DNA from: Ehretia macrophylla
Lineage: Eukaryota > Streptophyta > Magnoliopsida > Boraginales > Ehretiaceae
Direction: 5' to 3'
Assembly (NCBI GenBank): GCA_037974665.1
Contig: CM075773.1
Span: 31,196,853 to 31,260,852 of the forward strand
DNA length: 64,000 bases
Part shown: positions 33,561 through 46,110 of the stretch, in pieces
Position numbering within the stretch: position 1 is the stretch's first letter
Layout of the letters: every line of letters begins with the position of its first letter
The notes under the pieces: generated by a model
Told to the model about the DNA's origin: nothing
Database searches by the model: none
Seen by the model: only the letters and a program-made list of their open reading frames with translations
Made by a program: the position numbers and the translations under genes

Positions 33561-36070
33561 GGAAACCGTGCATGCACGCTAATCAATAAAGAATCTTACA
33601 CAAAGCACTAGACTATAAAATAATCCTACAAACACCACTAACTATTATTATAATCCTAATTCAAATCTCTACAAAATCCACTAACACTAATATAATAATA
33701 AACTATCTCAACTTTCATATAATTTATTCTACCTAGGTTCCCTAAATTCCCAACATTCTCTTACATTCTAACTACTAGACAATTAAAATATATCTAACCT
33801 ACAATAAAATAAGCCTTAAACAAAACAAAAATTCAGATTTTGAACACCATGGCCGGCCATACCAAGAATCTTGAGCAAGTTTGAACAAATTATTTTAATC
33901 CATGCATGCTTGGACCAATTTTACACAATGTCATATCTTTTCTTACACCCAAGGCACCTTTTGCTAACTACTAAGCTTCAATTCTCGGCCCTTGCAAAAT
34001 ACATTCCAAAACAATTCAAAAAATCTATTGGTGACACAAAGAATTCACCCTTGTATAGGCTCAAGGCCGACACATACAAACTCTCATTTAACAAACACTC
34101 AACTTCAACCATTTTCCTCAAAACACTCTTTTATTCTCTCCCTTCTCTCTAATTTTTGACCATGGCATCTCTTGAGCTTCCAAGACCCCAAGCTCACTCT
34201 CAAGATCTCTCCCAAGCTCGGTCATAGCAGCCCAAGCAAGCAAGAAGCAAGGAAGAAGCCCTTTGTGCATTTTGAAGAGCATTTGAGCATCCTCATCTAT
34301 TGTCTTGCTAAGGTGAGGGTTAATCCATTTTAAAAGCTTCCAAAAACCACATGCATGCCTTCATATGTATATTTTTACCTCTGTACTTGTGGTATATGTG
34401 TGTACATGAGCTTTTGTAACCATGCATGGCAAGATATTTAGCTAGAGTTTGAAGATAGGTGAAATCGCGAAAATGGCAGATTTCTGACTCATTAGAGCAA
34501 AGTGAATTTGGCCTAGTAGATGATGTTGAAAATGCATGAAAATTAGTAGGTGACTTGTTTTGCCAGTTCTGAGAATTTTTCATAGAAATAGGCCAAGGCC
34601 AATTTTGACTCTAAGGCCTCCAAAATGGCAAAACATTGAAGGGTGTCTAAATCTGAAAAATCTGGGAAAATGGAGCAGGTTTTTGGCAGTTCACTGTCCT
34701 TGTAGAACGAATCAGTTTTGACTTAGCAAATGCTATCGAAAATGCATGAAATTTGGTAGGTTGCTATATGTTTCAGTTCTGGACATTTTTGTCAGAAATA
34801 GACTAAGGCTAAATCTGACCCTAAGCCCACAAAAACGACAAGTATTGAAATGTGTACAAATCTGGACAGTTTTGCGTAATCTCACGGTTTTGGCTATAAC
34901 TCTTGAATCCGAACTCCAAATGATGCGAGGTGTGTTTCTGGATTTAGTTTCTTAATAAGATTTAATTTGACATTTTTTTCACTGGAATTGGAGATTGTTT
35001 GCTTGTCTAAATGATTGTGGGAAAATAGACCATTGCAGTGAAGTTTTATCTAGTGATATGCTTTGAAAATTATTGTAACTTCTCTTGTGGTATTAAATGC
35101 TTTGGATTGTGGCACTTGGATGTTGTGTGGACTGTTTTGAATGATTGAGGATCTTTAATTAATCAATGCATGGCTTTGGTTTAATTACGTGACAACTTGT
35201 GGCTTAATCGCACGGGTAAGCATGAATTGAAACCCTAATGACTATGAAAACTCGCTAAGTGTTGATCCTATGGTTATCGTGTCTAATTATGTGATTAATG
35301 GGTTGCCCGTAGTTGTCCTTATAGCTCTAAATGTGATTCTGATGATTACATGTTGACAAGTAGACCTTTCTTGCACTCGTCCCACGTAGACTTCATTGCA
35401 TGTTGTATGACCTTATTATTTGATTACGTGAACCCTGAAATGAGTTATATGACATGTGTTACATGGCTGCACGTTTAATATTCATATAACTCCATGTGCC
35501 TTACAAGTGAAATTACTTGTCATAGCATGCCTTGCGTGTTTACTTGTCAACGTGCGATCTTATATCTGCTCGGAGGCAACCTACTTTGTTGTCCTCCTAA
35601 TGTGAAATGTTAAATGGCATAAATGTACATTGTATACAAGGTTGCAACCTTTCATTTTGGCATGGTAGCGTTTCACGGACGCCGGGCGGCATCGGGCTTG
35701 CCGGTGCTCCTGTGACTACCATGGTCCAATTCCCTCTCTTGCTTGGCATTCCACCCTCGGGGAGTTGGGTCGTAGGATTTCAGGGTACATCCGGAGTACA
35801 CCCATTTGGAGTGATAAGTGGATGATTGAAGTCTGCTGCAACAATCATATCGAAATTGATATTGAGAGCAAATGCTCGTCGTATCCTTGAACTGATTGGT
35901 AATTGTATATGTTGCTCAATTTGATTATTATACTTTGCATACCTTATTACTTGTAGTACGTGACATGTTTTCAAAAGGGGTTTTTCATAAGTATAACTGG
36001 AAAAGAGTTTCAAAACGTATTTCTCGTTCCCTCTCGCTGAGTTCATAAGGACTCACCATCTTTTATCATC

Positions 36071-36136
36071 TCAGGTGAAGAAGACCAGGAACAGGTACCC
36101 GAGGACAACGTGCCTATTGATGACTCCTTGGAATGA
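36071..36136 (+). other. short conserved acidic frame within LTR
   Basis: A 21-codon frame containing GEEDQEQVPED, ending in TGA and preceded by a splice-acceptor-like TTTTATCATCTCAG. The counterpart in the first LTR (2699-2764, minus) has the same length and stop. Function unknown; it may be a small exon or chance. Confidence 0.4.
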
Positions 36137-36778
36137 TTACTTGCCCTACGTGCCTTACTTAACTATGGCAATTTTGTGAACGATATGTTGCTTTGAAGAC
36201 TATTTCTTATGTTGCTTGTTGTTGTATTGTAAAGGACCCCCGTTGTAATTTGGGGTCTAATTTTGGTTTGTACTGATCATAACTAGATAGACACTCTTCT
36301 GGTCATTTTGCTATCACTACTTTGGTTTAGTATCTATCACAGGCTTATGAAGTATTAGGTAAAGGGTTAAGTAAAATGAATCTATCCAATCTTAAGCAGG
36401 TATTTATTGGTAAGCTAAAGAACAACAGGTACTTGCGTGATAGGAATTGACAAATAAATGGGACATAGTTATCATGCTAGGCTTGTTAATCGAACAAGAC
36501 TATCGAGATAAATTAGTAGGCATATCGATTGATAACAAAATAGGAAATTTTAGTTGGAATTGAATCAATGATTAAAGGTTTTGAGGCATTTTAGAAAATA
36601 GCTCAAACCAAAAGTCTTAAATACAGCCGTTATGCTGTCGATTTTTTGGAAAAACTTTTGGAGTTCTAGGCCATCGTTAAGCATTAAATCATAACAAAAA
36701 GGCTAAGAATATGAAAAAGTATAAATGAATTCGGTCATACCCTAGTCTAGCCTCCTTAGGTCGGGTTAGGGCGTGACA

Positions 36779-36783
36779 GGGCC
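36779..36783 (+). repeat. target-site duplication, right copy (GGGCC)
   Basis: Matches 33169-33173; spacer sequence resumes in register (GGGCCCGCAAACC). Confidence 0.93.
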
Positions 36784-37225
36784 CGCAAACCTAAGGCGTA
36801 GGGCCTGTGACCAGGTCTCCGTCACTCCGGTGCCCATAACTTTTGATCCACAAGGAGTTACGCGACGCACAGTATACTGTTGAAAAGCTCTCCGAGAGCT
36901 CTACGATGGGGGGAGCAAGCCTGCTCTCCTGCGCCTATTTTTGGTACCCAAAAGTGAACGTGTTCTTCAGTTTTCTACTACTTTTCTACCTTTTGCGCTG
37001 TTTTTTAGGCCCAGGTCGTTCGTCATGAGCCACAAAAAGGATGAGAAACCAACTCGTGTAACATTATAGGGATCTACAATGCGTCGATATCACGTCTTGC
37101 AAGGATGCTGCGTTGTTAAGTTAGATGGGTTGTCGATAAGCCCATTAGGCCTTTTGAATGGGCCGTCTCTCTAGGCTGGGATTGTGAACCATCAACACAG
37201 AACAACTTTGCACCCTCAGCATGAC

Positions 37226-37342
37226 GGGTGCGATCATACAGTACTAATGCACCAGATTCCATAAGAACTCCAAAGTTAAGCGTGCTTGGGCGAGAGTAGC
37301 ACTAGGATGGGTGACCCCTTGGGAAGTCCTCGTGTTGCACCG
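37226..37342 (+). rRNA. 5S rRNA gene copy, promoter intact, short 5' deletion
   Basis: Box A, the intermediate element and the box C core are intact. The 5' part lacks a C (CATACAGTAC), GATTCCATAAG is changed, and the 3' end is GCACCG. Confidence 0.9.
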
Positions 37343-37906
37343 CTCTTTTGATTTTTATTTTTTGCCTCAGTTTGCCTTGCCAAGATGCTTTATCCATCAC
37401 ATTTATATTCTCGAGTCCCACGGCATCTGGGGCAAGACAACTTCGCATCGCGTAGATGCTGGGCTTGCAAACCTAGGGCATGGGGCCTGTGACCAGGTCT
37501 TCGTCGCTCTGGTGCCCATAACTTTTGATCTGTAAGGAGTTATACGGCACATAGCATACCGTTGAGAAGCTCTCCTGGAGCTCTACGATGGGGCAGCAAG
37601 CTTGCTCGACTGCGCCTATTTTTGGTACCCAAAATCGAATGTTTTCATAAGATTTAAGCCACTTTTCTTCTTTTTGCACTATTTTTTAGGCTCGGGTCGT
37701 TTATCGTGAGCCGCGAAAAGGATGAGAACTCAACTTGCGGAACATTAGAGGGCTCTACAAAGCGTCGATATCACGTCTTGCGGAGATGCTGCATTGTTGA
37801 AGTAGATGGGCTGTCGATAAGCCTAATGGGCCTTTTGAATAGTTCGTCTCTCTTGGATGGGACAGTCAACCGTCAACACATAAGGGCTTTGCACCTTCAG
37901 CATAAC

Positions 37907-38024
37907 GGGTGCGATCATTCCTGCACTAGTGCACCAGATCCCATCAGAACTCTGAAGTTAAGCGTGGTTGGGCGAGAGTAGTACTAGGATGGGTGACACC
38001 CTGGGAAGTCGTCATGTTGCACCC
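37907..38024 (+). rRNA. 5S rRNA gene copy, diverged
   Basis: Full length. Box A ends GCGTGGTTGG; the intermediate element is intact. Box C reads GGATGGGTGACACCC. The 5' stem has CATTCCTGC. Confidence 0.9.
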
Positions 38025-38267
38025 CTCTTTTCATTTTTTTTTGCCCCGGGTGAATCCTTATGAACTAAGCGCGGGAGAACGAGAGATAACGTTTTGAAAC
38101 TCTTTTTCGATTAATCTTATGAAAACCCTTTTGAAAACATGTCATATGAAATAAGTAAGTTCACAACATAACATAAATATAAATGAACACATTTACTCGT
38201 CTTTCATCCCCGAGGTCCTCTAGGAACCAAGCGAGAGTACTTAAACACATAGTAAAAAGGTTACGGT

Positions 38268-38320
38268 GAGCTTTCGCTCTCAAGATCAATCAGTGAGCAT
38301 TTGCTCTCAAGATCATTTCC
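38268..38320 (+). repeat. 27-bp tandem duplication in truncated LTR
   Basis: GTGAGCTTTCGCTCTCAAGA is followed 27 bases later by a copy with two changes. Single in the other LTR copies. Confidence 0.7.
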
Positions 38321-38893
38321 AATAACCATTGTTGTAGCCGGTATCAATCATCCACTTATCACTCCAACGGGTGTACTCCAGATTGTACCCCAAATCCTAC
38401 GACCCACCTCTCCGAGGAAGTCTAGCCCCCAAGCAAGAGTGGGAATTGGACCATGGCAGTCACAGTAGCACCGGTAAGCACAATGCCGCCCAACGTGCGT
38501 GAAACGCTACCATGCCACAATGAAAGGTTGCAACCTTGTATGCAATGCACATTTATGCCATTTAACATTTCAAATTAGGTGGTCAACAAAGTAGGTTGCT
38601 TTTGAGCAAGTATATGATCACATTTTGACATATTGGCACATAAGGCATTGTAAGAACATGTAATCATTTCATATATCAATTTGAAAGCAATTAAACTTTC
38701 ACGGGCAGCAAAGTAATCATGTGGAAAACAAGACACGAAATATCCTTTAACAATTCACATTAGGAGGACAACAAGGTAGGTTGCTTTCGGGCAACTATAA
38801 GATCACATATCGATAAGGAAACATACAAGGCATGCTTTCACATGTATATTCACTTTGTAAAACACTTAGAGGCATATGAACATTTAACGGGCA

Positions 38894-39000
38894 GCCAAGT
38901 AACATCTTCCTAACAAGTAATTTTACCCAATTTAGTTCACATATGGAAGCCAAGTAACATCTTCCTAACAAGTCATTTTGCCCAATTTAGTTCACATACC
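38894..39000 (+). repeat. 55-bp tandem duplication in truncated LTR
   Basis: Two copies starting GCCAAGTAACATCTTCC lie 55 bases apart with a few differences. They sit within a wider region (38560-38900) that also looks duplicated at about 190 bp. Confidence 0.75.
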
Positions 39001-40924
39001 AAGTATTAGCATCACACGAGCATGTTACGACAATTTACCCAAGACCGGGTGCAAGAACAGTTAACTTATCAACATGCAATCATCAAGAATCATGCTTAGG
39101 GCTATAAAGATAATTCCGGGCAGTCCATTAACATTTCTCAACATCAATTATAAGACACACATGAATAGTTTAGAACTTCAGGACCTCCGTGGCTATTAGG
39201 GTTTACAATAGACATGCTCGGGTATTGTTTTGTTTGCTAAGGACCACAAGAAACACTTAAACCATTTCAAGTATACTTCACAATTATTGGACAGAATAAT
39301 AACCACTCAATTGAACACATTTAACCATAGGATCATCACTTAGCAAGTTTTAATAACCAATAAGGCCTCAATTTCGTGCTCACACATGCGATTAAGCAAC
39401 AATTCATCAAATAATGAACCTAAGCCATGCATCAACCAAATTAAACAACCTCAACCAACCAACACAGCCCACACAACTTCTAATTTTCACAATTCCAAGC
39501 ATTCAATACCACAAGTGAAGTTACCACATTATCTAAAGCATATTATCAAGCCAAAACCTTACTGTAATGGTCTGATTTCCTCATTCATTTAGCCAAGTAA
39601 ATAACCTACAAATTCAGTGAACCAAATTTCAAATTTAATCTTAATGAGTGCTTTAAATCTTGGAACAAACCTCGCTGCATTTGGAGTTCGGACTTAGAAG
39701 TTATGACCAAAACCGTGAGAGTACGCAAAACTGTCCAGTTTCAGACACATTTCGATATTTTCCATTTTTGGGAACTTTAAACTCAAAATTAGCCTTAGCC
39801 TATTTCTGTAAAATATGTTCAGAACTGAAAAATATACTGACCTAACAATTTTCATGCATTTTTATCAACGTTTACTACTTCAAAAACACTTCGTTCTACA
39901 AGGTTAGTAATCTGCCAGAAAAACGAGTTTGCATATTTCTAAGTTTCTAGCAATTATCAAGCCATGCATGAGTAGATAGGCTCAATTAAACACATATGAA
40001 AAAACTAAAAAAGGTAAATACAGCCATATGAGAGCATGCATGTGAGTTTTGAAAGCATTTAAAAGGTTTTAACCCTCAACTTAACAAGTTGATGGATGAA
40101 AATGCAAGAATGCTCTTTGAATCGCACAAATAGCCCTTTTTCCTTGCATTGGCCGAGAGGTAGCTTGTTTTTCCTTAAATCCTAGCTTATTTAGAATGTG
40201 AAGAAGGTGTGCATGTGTGTGAAACCAAAAGACAAGGAAGAAAACCATCAAAACTTACCCATGGCCGAAAATGAGAGGTTTTTGAGCTTTGTGAAAGATT
40301 CTTGCTATGTTGCTTGCTATGGCCGAGCTTGGAGTGGTCTTGAGAGTCCTTGAGAGCTTGTTAGAATTCTTGAATGCTCAAGAGAATGGAAAGGCCGAAA
40401 ATGAGAGAGAAGGAGAGAGTTTGAGAGAAGAAATGTTGTTTGATGAGTTGTGTGTGCGTGTGTCGGCCTTGAGGCTTTGCTAGGCTGAATTTTTTTTTAT
40501 CTTTTGAGCAATCTTTGAATTATTTTAGCATGTGGGTTGAAAGGGCCAAGAAATAGAGCTTGGGTGTTAGTAAAATAATGCATAGGTGCAAGGAAAAGCA
40601 TGACAATGTGTAAGGTTTTGTCTAGGCATGCATAGTTTAAATAATTTGTTCAAATTTTGGTCATATTGCCTTGTTATGGTCGGCCAAGGCATGGTCAAAA
40701 TCTGAATTTTTAAGTTTGTTTTAAGCTTAGTTTATTGTAGATTAGGTATATTTTAATGTCTAGTAGTTTGGGTTGTAAGAGAATGTTGGGGATTTAGGGA
40801 ACCTAGGTAGAATAGAATATAAGAATGTTGAGCTAGTTTATTATTATTTAAGTGTTAGTGGATTGTGTAGGATTATTTTATTGTCTAGAACTTTGTGCAA
40901 GAATCTTTATTGATTAGTGCAGAC

Positions 40925-41312
40925 ACGTTTTCCTAGGTCTAGGGCACAATTACGAGGTAGACACGAACTACGAGGTAAGGAACGTATTTCAAGACTAAGG
41001 CACATACTTCAAGACAAATGCACGGATTCCAAAGTAAATGCACGCAACCCTAAGTGAATGCACGTAATTCAATGCAAGGCACATAATTCCATGTACAACT
41101 CTTAAACCAAGGTTAAGGCACGCAGTTCAAGGTTAGGGCACACGAATCGAAGTAACGGCCGTAAGTCGAGGATCATGGCACACAATTCTAGGTCAAGGCA
41201 CGTATGACGAGGCATGCACGAAAACTAAGATAGGGTACGTAATCCAAGGTCGGTCATATAATTATGGGTCTAAGGCACACAAATTGAGGTAGAACACGTT
41301 ATTCGGGGTTGG
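40925..41312 (-). repeat. degenerate ~20-bp repeats at LTR start
   Basis: Expanded array equivalent to 33178-33560 in the solo LTR. The two agree repeat by repeat, including the ATAATTATGGGTCTAAGG stretch, so they share a subfamily. Confidence 0.65.
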
Positions 41313-41678
41313 GCCTCACACACAGCATACCATTGGAAAGCACTCCGGGAGCTCTACGATGGGGACAACAAGCCTGCACGGCTGCGCCTATTTTCGGTAC
41401 CCAAAATCGAACGTTTTCATCAGTTTTGGGCATCTTTTCTTCTTTTTACGATGTTTTTTAGGCTCGGGTCGTTCGTCGTGAGCAGCGAAAAGGATGAGCA
41501 CCCAACTCATGGAACATTAGAGGGCTCTAGAACGTGTCAATATCTCTTCTTGCGGTGATGCTACATCGTTGAAGTAGATGGGCTATAGATAAGCCCATTG
41601 GGCCTTTTGAATGGGCCGTCTCTCTGGGTTGGGACTGTGAACCATCAACACATAAAGGCTTTGCACCCTCAACATGAC

Positions 41679-41796
41679 AGGTGCGATCATACTAGCACTA
41701 ATGCACCGGATTCCATCAGAACACTGAAGTTAAGCGTGCTTGGGTGAGAGTAGTACTAGGATGGGTGACCCCGTAGGAAGTCCTCGTGTTGTACCC
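41679..41796 (+). rRNA. 5S rRNA gene copy, fairly well preserved
   Basis: Box A and the box C core are intact; the intermediate element is TGAGAG. CACTGAAG precedes box A and TTGTACC lies at the 3' end. Confidence 0.91.
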
Positions 41797-42358
41797 CCAT
41801 TTTCATTATTTTTTGCCCCGTTTAGCCTTGCCAAGAAGCTTTATCCATCACATTTATATTCTTGAGTACCATGGCATCTTGGGAATGACAACTTCGCATA
41901 GCGTAGAGGCTGGGCCCGCAAACCTAAGACGTAGTGCCTGTGACCAGGTCTTCGTCACACTAGTGCCCATAACTTTTGATTCGTAAGGAGTTATGGGATG
42001 CACAACATACTATTGGAAAGCTCTCTAGGAGCTCTATGATAGGGGCAGCAAGCCTACTTGGCTGCGCTTGTTTTTGGTACCCAAAATCGAATGTTTTTAT
42101 CAATTTTGGGCCATTTTTTTTTGTTTTTACATTGTTTTTTAGGCCCGGGTCGTTCATAGTGAGCTTCAAAAAGGACAAGAACCTAACTCTCCGAACATTA
42201 GAGGGCTCTAAAATGCATCGATATCAAATCTTGCAGTAATGCTGCGTTGTTGAAACAGATGGGCTGTCGATAAGCCCATTGGCCTTTCGAATGGTTCATC
42301 TCTCTTGGCTGGAACTGTGAACCGTCAACACATATAGGCTTTCCACCTTCAGTATGAC

Positions 42359-42476
42359 AGGTGCGATCATACCAGTACTAATGCAACGGATCCCATTTGA
42401 ACTCTGAAGTTAAGCATGCTTGGACGAGAGTAGTACTAGGATGGGTGACCCCCTAGGAAGTCCTCGTGTTGCACCC
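42359..42476 (+). rRNA. 5S rRNA gene copy, diverged
   Basis: The intermediate element and box C are intact; box A has GCATGC and GGAC. CATTTGAAC lies in the 5' helix. Confidence 0.9.
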
Positions 42477-43042
42477 CCCTCCCCCTTTTATTTTTGTTTT
42501 ACCCCGTTCAGCCTTGCCAAGATGCTTTATCCGTCACATTTCTTTTCTCAGGCCCTACGGCTTCTTGGGCAAGACAACTTCGCATCGCATAGAGGCGAGG
42601 CACACAAACCTAGGGCGTGGGGCTTGTGACCTAGTCTCCGTCGCTCCGGTGCCCATAACTTTTGATCTGTAAGGAATTATGCTACGTACAGTATACCATT
42701 GGAAAGCTCTCTAGGAGCTCTACAATCGAGGTAGCAAGCCTGCTCGGCTACACATATTTTTGTACCCAAAATGGAACGTTTTCATTAGTTTTGGGCATAT
42801 TTTCTTCTTTTTGCGTTGTTTTTTAGGCCCGAGTCATTCATCAGGAGCCGTGAAAAAGATGAGAAACCAACACGCCGAACATTGGAGGGCTCTACAACGC
42901 GTCGATATCACGTCTTGTTGTGATGCTGCGTTGTTGAAGCAGATGGGCTGTTGATAAGCCCATTAGCCTTTTGAATGGATCATCTCTCTTGGATGGGACT
43001 GTGAACCTTTAACACATAAGGGCTTTGCACCCTTAGCATGAC

Positions 43043-43160
43043 GGGTGCAATCATACCAGCACTAATGCAATGGATCCCATTAGAACTCCATAGTTAAGCG
43101 TGTTGGGGAAGACTAGTACTAGGATGGGTGACCCCCTGCTAAGTCCTAGTGTTGCAACCC
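43043..43160 (+). rRNA. 5S rRNA gene copy, diverged
   Basis: Box A is intact to GCGTG, then TTGGGGAAGACTAG destroys the intermediate element. The box C core is kept. Confidence 0.9.
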
Positions 43161-43328
43161 ACTTTTCATTTTTTTTTTGCCCTGTTGTGCCTTGCCAAGA
43201 TGCTTTATCCATCACATTTATATTCTCGAGTCCCACGGTATAATGTACGCCTGTTTTCGGTACCCAAAATAAAAGGTTTTCATCAGTTTTCAGCCACTTT
43301 TATTCTTTTTGCTCTGTTTTTAGGCCCA

Positions 43329-43351
43329 GCTTAACTTCGGAGTTCTGATGG
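43329..43351 (-). other. 23-bp inverted fragment of 5S gene in spacer
   Basis: On the minus strand this matches 5S positions 35-57 exactly. It replaces about 130 bp of spacer between TAGGCCC and ATTGTCGATAAG. It is in the opposite orientation to the surrounding genes and looks like filler DNA from a template switch during repair. Confidence 0.85.
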
Positions 43352-43448
43352 ATTGTCGATAAGCCCATTTGGCCTTTTGAATGGGCCGTCACTTTGGGCT
43401 GGGACTCTGAACCATCAACACATAAGGGCTTTTCACCCGCAGCATGAC

Positions 43449-43567
43449 TGATGCAATCATACCAGCACTAATGTACCAAATCCCATCAGAACTCCGAAGT
43501 TAAGCATGCTTGGGCGAGAGTAGTACTACGATGGGTAACACCTTGGGAAGTCCTGGTGTTGCACCCA
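43449..43567 (+). rRNA. 5S rRNA gene copy, diverged
   Basis: Only 406 bp from the previous gene, owing to two spacer deletions. Starts TGATGC. Box A has GCATGC; the intermediate element is intact. Box C reads CGATGGGTAACACC. Confidence 0.9.
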
Positions 43568-44112
43568 TCTTTTCATTTTTTTTGCCACGTTCAACCATGC
43601 CAAGATGCTTCATCCATCACATATATATTCTTGAGTCCCAAGGCATCTTAGGCAAGACAACATCTTATCGCGTAGAGGCTGGGCCCGCAAACCTAGGGCG
43701 TGGGGCTTGTGACCTGGTCTCCGTCGCTCCGGTGCCCATAACTTTTGATCCGTAAGGAGTTTTGCGGCGCACAGCGTACCGTTGGAAAGCTCTCCGAAAG
43801 CTCTACGACGAGGGCATCAAACTTGCTAGGCTGGGCCTTTTTTGGTACCCAAAACTGAACATTTTCATCAATTTTCGATCACTTTTCTTTTTTTAAGCCT
43901 GGGTCGTTCGTCGTGAGCCGCGAAAAGGACGAGAAACCAACTAGCAGAACATTAGAGGGCTCTACAACGCGTCGATATCACATCTTGCGGTGATGCTGCG
44001 ATGTTGAAGCAGATGGGTTGTTGATAAGCCCATTGGCCTTTTGAATAGGCCGTGTCTCTTGGCTGGGACTGTGAACCGTCAACACATAAGGGCTTTGCAC
44101 CGTCAGCATGAC

Positions 44113-44230
44113 GGGTGCGATCATACCAGCACTAATGTGTCAGATCCCATCAGAAGTCCAAAGTTAAGCGTGCTTGGGCGAGAGTAGTACTAGGATGTGT
44201 GACCCCCTGGGAAGTCCTATTTTTGCACCC
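44113..44230 (+). rRNA. 5S rRNA gene copy, diverged
   Basis: Box A and the intermediate element are intact. Box C has GGATGTGTGACC. The 3' part reads CCTATTTTTGC, an internal T run that could end transcription early. Confidence 0.9.
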
Positions 44231-44788
44231 CCCTTTTAATTTTTTTTTTGTCCCGTTTAGCCTTGCCAAGATGCTTTATCCATCACATTTATATTCTAAA
44301 GTGCCATGGCATCTTGGGCAAGACAACTTCGCATTGCGTTGAGGCTGGGCTTGCAAACCTAAGGCGTGGGCCCTGTGACCTGTTCTCTGTCGCTCCGGTG
44401 CCCATAACTTTTGATCCGTAAGGAGTGCGGCGCACAACATACCGTTGGAAAGCTCTATAGAAGCTCTACGATGGGGTAGCAAGCTTGCTCTGCTGCACCT
44501 ATTTTCAGTACCCAAAATTGAACATTTTCGTTAGTTTTGGGCATTTTTTCTTCTTTTGGCGCTATTTTTTAAGCCCGGGTCGTTCGTCGTGAGCTGCAAA
44601 AAGGATGAGAACCCAACATGCAGAACATTAGAGGGATCTACAACATGTCGATATCACATCTTGCAGTGATGCTACGTTTTTCAAGCAGATGGGCTGTCGA
44701 TAAGCCCATTGGCCTGTTGAATGGGTCGTCTCCCTTGGATAGGACTGTGAACCGTCAACACATAAGGGCTTTGCACCCTCAGCTTGAC

Positions 44789-44907
44789 AGGTGCGATCAT
44801 ACCAGCACTAATGCACCGGATCCCATTAGAACCCCTAAGTTAAGCGTGCTTGGGTGAGAGTAGTACTAGGATGGGTGGCCCTCTAGGAAGTCGTCGTGTG
44901 GCATCCC
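44789..44907 (+). rRNA. 5S rRNA gene copy, diverged
   Basis: The 5' half is near consensus and box A is intact. The intermediate element is TGAGAG and box C GGGTGGCCCTC. The 3' end reads GTGTGGCATCCC. Confidence 0.9.
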
Positions 44908-45432
44908 CATTTTCATTTTTTTTTGCCTCGTTGTGCCTTGCCAAGATGCTTTATCCATCACATTTATATTCTCAAGTGCCATGGCATCTTGGGCAAGAGA
45001 ACTTCGTATCGCGTAGAGGCTGGGCCCGCAAACCTAGGGCGTGGGGCCTGTGACCTAGTCTCCATCGGTTCGGCACACAGCATACCGTTAGAAAGCTCTC
45101 TGGGAGCCCTACGATTGGGGCAGCAAGCCTGCTCAGTTGTACCCATTTTTGGTACCCACAAACAAACATTTTCTTCAATTTTCGTCCACTTTTCTTCCTT
45201 TTGCGCTATTTTCTAGGCCTGGCTCGCTCATCATGAGCCATAAAAAGGAGGAGAGACCAACTCGCGAAACATTACAGGGCTCTACAACGTGTCGATATCA
45301 AGTCTTGCGATCATGCTGCGTTGTTGAAGCAGATGGGCTGTCGATAAGCCCATTGGCCATTTGAATAGGCCGTCTCTCTTAGCTGGGACTGTGAACCGTT
45401 AACACATAAGGTCTTTGCACCCTCAGCATGAC

Positions 45433-45550
45433 GGGTGCGATCATACCAGAACTAATGCACTAGATCCCATCAGAACTCCTAAGTTAAGCGTGCTTGGGCG
45501 AGAATAGTACTAGGATAGGTGACCCTCGGGGAAGTCCTCGTGTTACACCT
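45433..45550 (+). rRNA. 5S rRNA gene copy, diverged
   Basis: Box A is intact, the intermediate element is CGAGAA, and box C has GGATAGGTGACCCTCG. The 3' end is TTACACCTC. Confidence 0.9.
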
Positions 45551-46110
45551 CCTTTCCTTTTTTTTTTGCCCCGTTTAGCCTTGGCAAGATGCTTTATCCA
45601 TCACATTTTTATTATCGAGTCCTGCGGCATCTTGGGCAAGACAACTTCGCATCGCGTAGAGGCTAGGCTAGCAAACCTAAGGCGTGGGGCCTATAACCTT
45701 GTCTCCGTCGCTCCGATGCCCATAACTTTTGATCCGTAAGAAGCTTTACGATACACAGCATACCGTTGGAAAGCTCTCCAAAAGCTCTATGACGAGGGCA
45801 GCAAGCCTGCTCAACAGTTCCTATTTTCGGTACCCAAAATCGAGCATTTTCATCAATTTTGGGCTTCTTTTCTTCTTTTTGCGCTGCATTTTAGGCCCGG
45901 TTCTTTCGTCGTGAGCCATGAAAAAGATGAGTATCCTACTCGCAGAACATTAGAGGGCTCTACAATGCGTCGATATCACCTTTTGCGGTGATGCTGTGTT
46001 GTTGAAGTAGATGGGCTGTCGATAAGCCCATTGGCCTTTTGAATAGGCCGTCTTTCTCGGTTGGGACTATGAACCATCAACATATAAGGGCTTTGTACCC
46101 TCAACATGAC

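Larger units (their letters stand above)
33174..36778 (+). mobile_element. solo LTR of the gypsy family, 3605 bp
   Basis: Starts TGTGAGGCCCGACC and ends GGGCGTGACA, with a perfect GGGCC duplication on both sides. There is no primer site, gag or pol, so the internal region was lost by LTR-LTR recombination. It aligns in reverse with 2068-5662 over most of its length, including the short frame at 36071-36136. It has many more of the ~20-bp repeats at its start (33178-33560) than the first LTR, so it belongs to a second subfamily, shared with 38049-41320. No gene is seen inside it. Confidence 0.93.
36779..38048 (+). repeat. tandem 5S rDNA array, block 4 (2 genes)
   Basis: The spacer resumes exactly where the solo LTR interrupted it and carries two 5S genes 681 bp apart. 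It stops in the T-rich tract after the second gene, at GCCCCG, where a truncated LTR begins. Confidence 0.92.
38049..41320 (-). mobile_element. truncated LTR of the gypsy family, ~3.27 kb
   Basis: Its right end TTGGGCCTCACA (the LTR 5' terminus in reverse) is intact. The left ~0.7 kb, corresponding to the LTR 3' end, is missing. No target duplication is found: the left flank is T-tract DNA, and the right flank (CACAGCATACC) lies about 200 bp further along the 5S unit. A deletion therefore removed LTR and array together. The start repeats are of the expanded type. It has two internal duplications not seen in the others (38268-38320 and 38894-39000). No gene is seen inside it. Confidence 0.9.
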
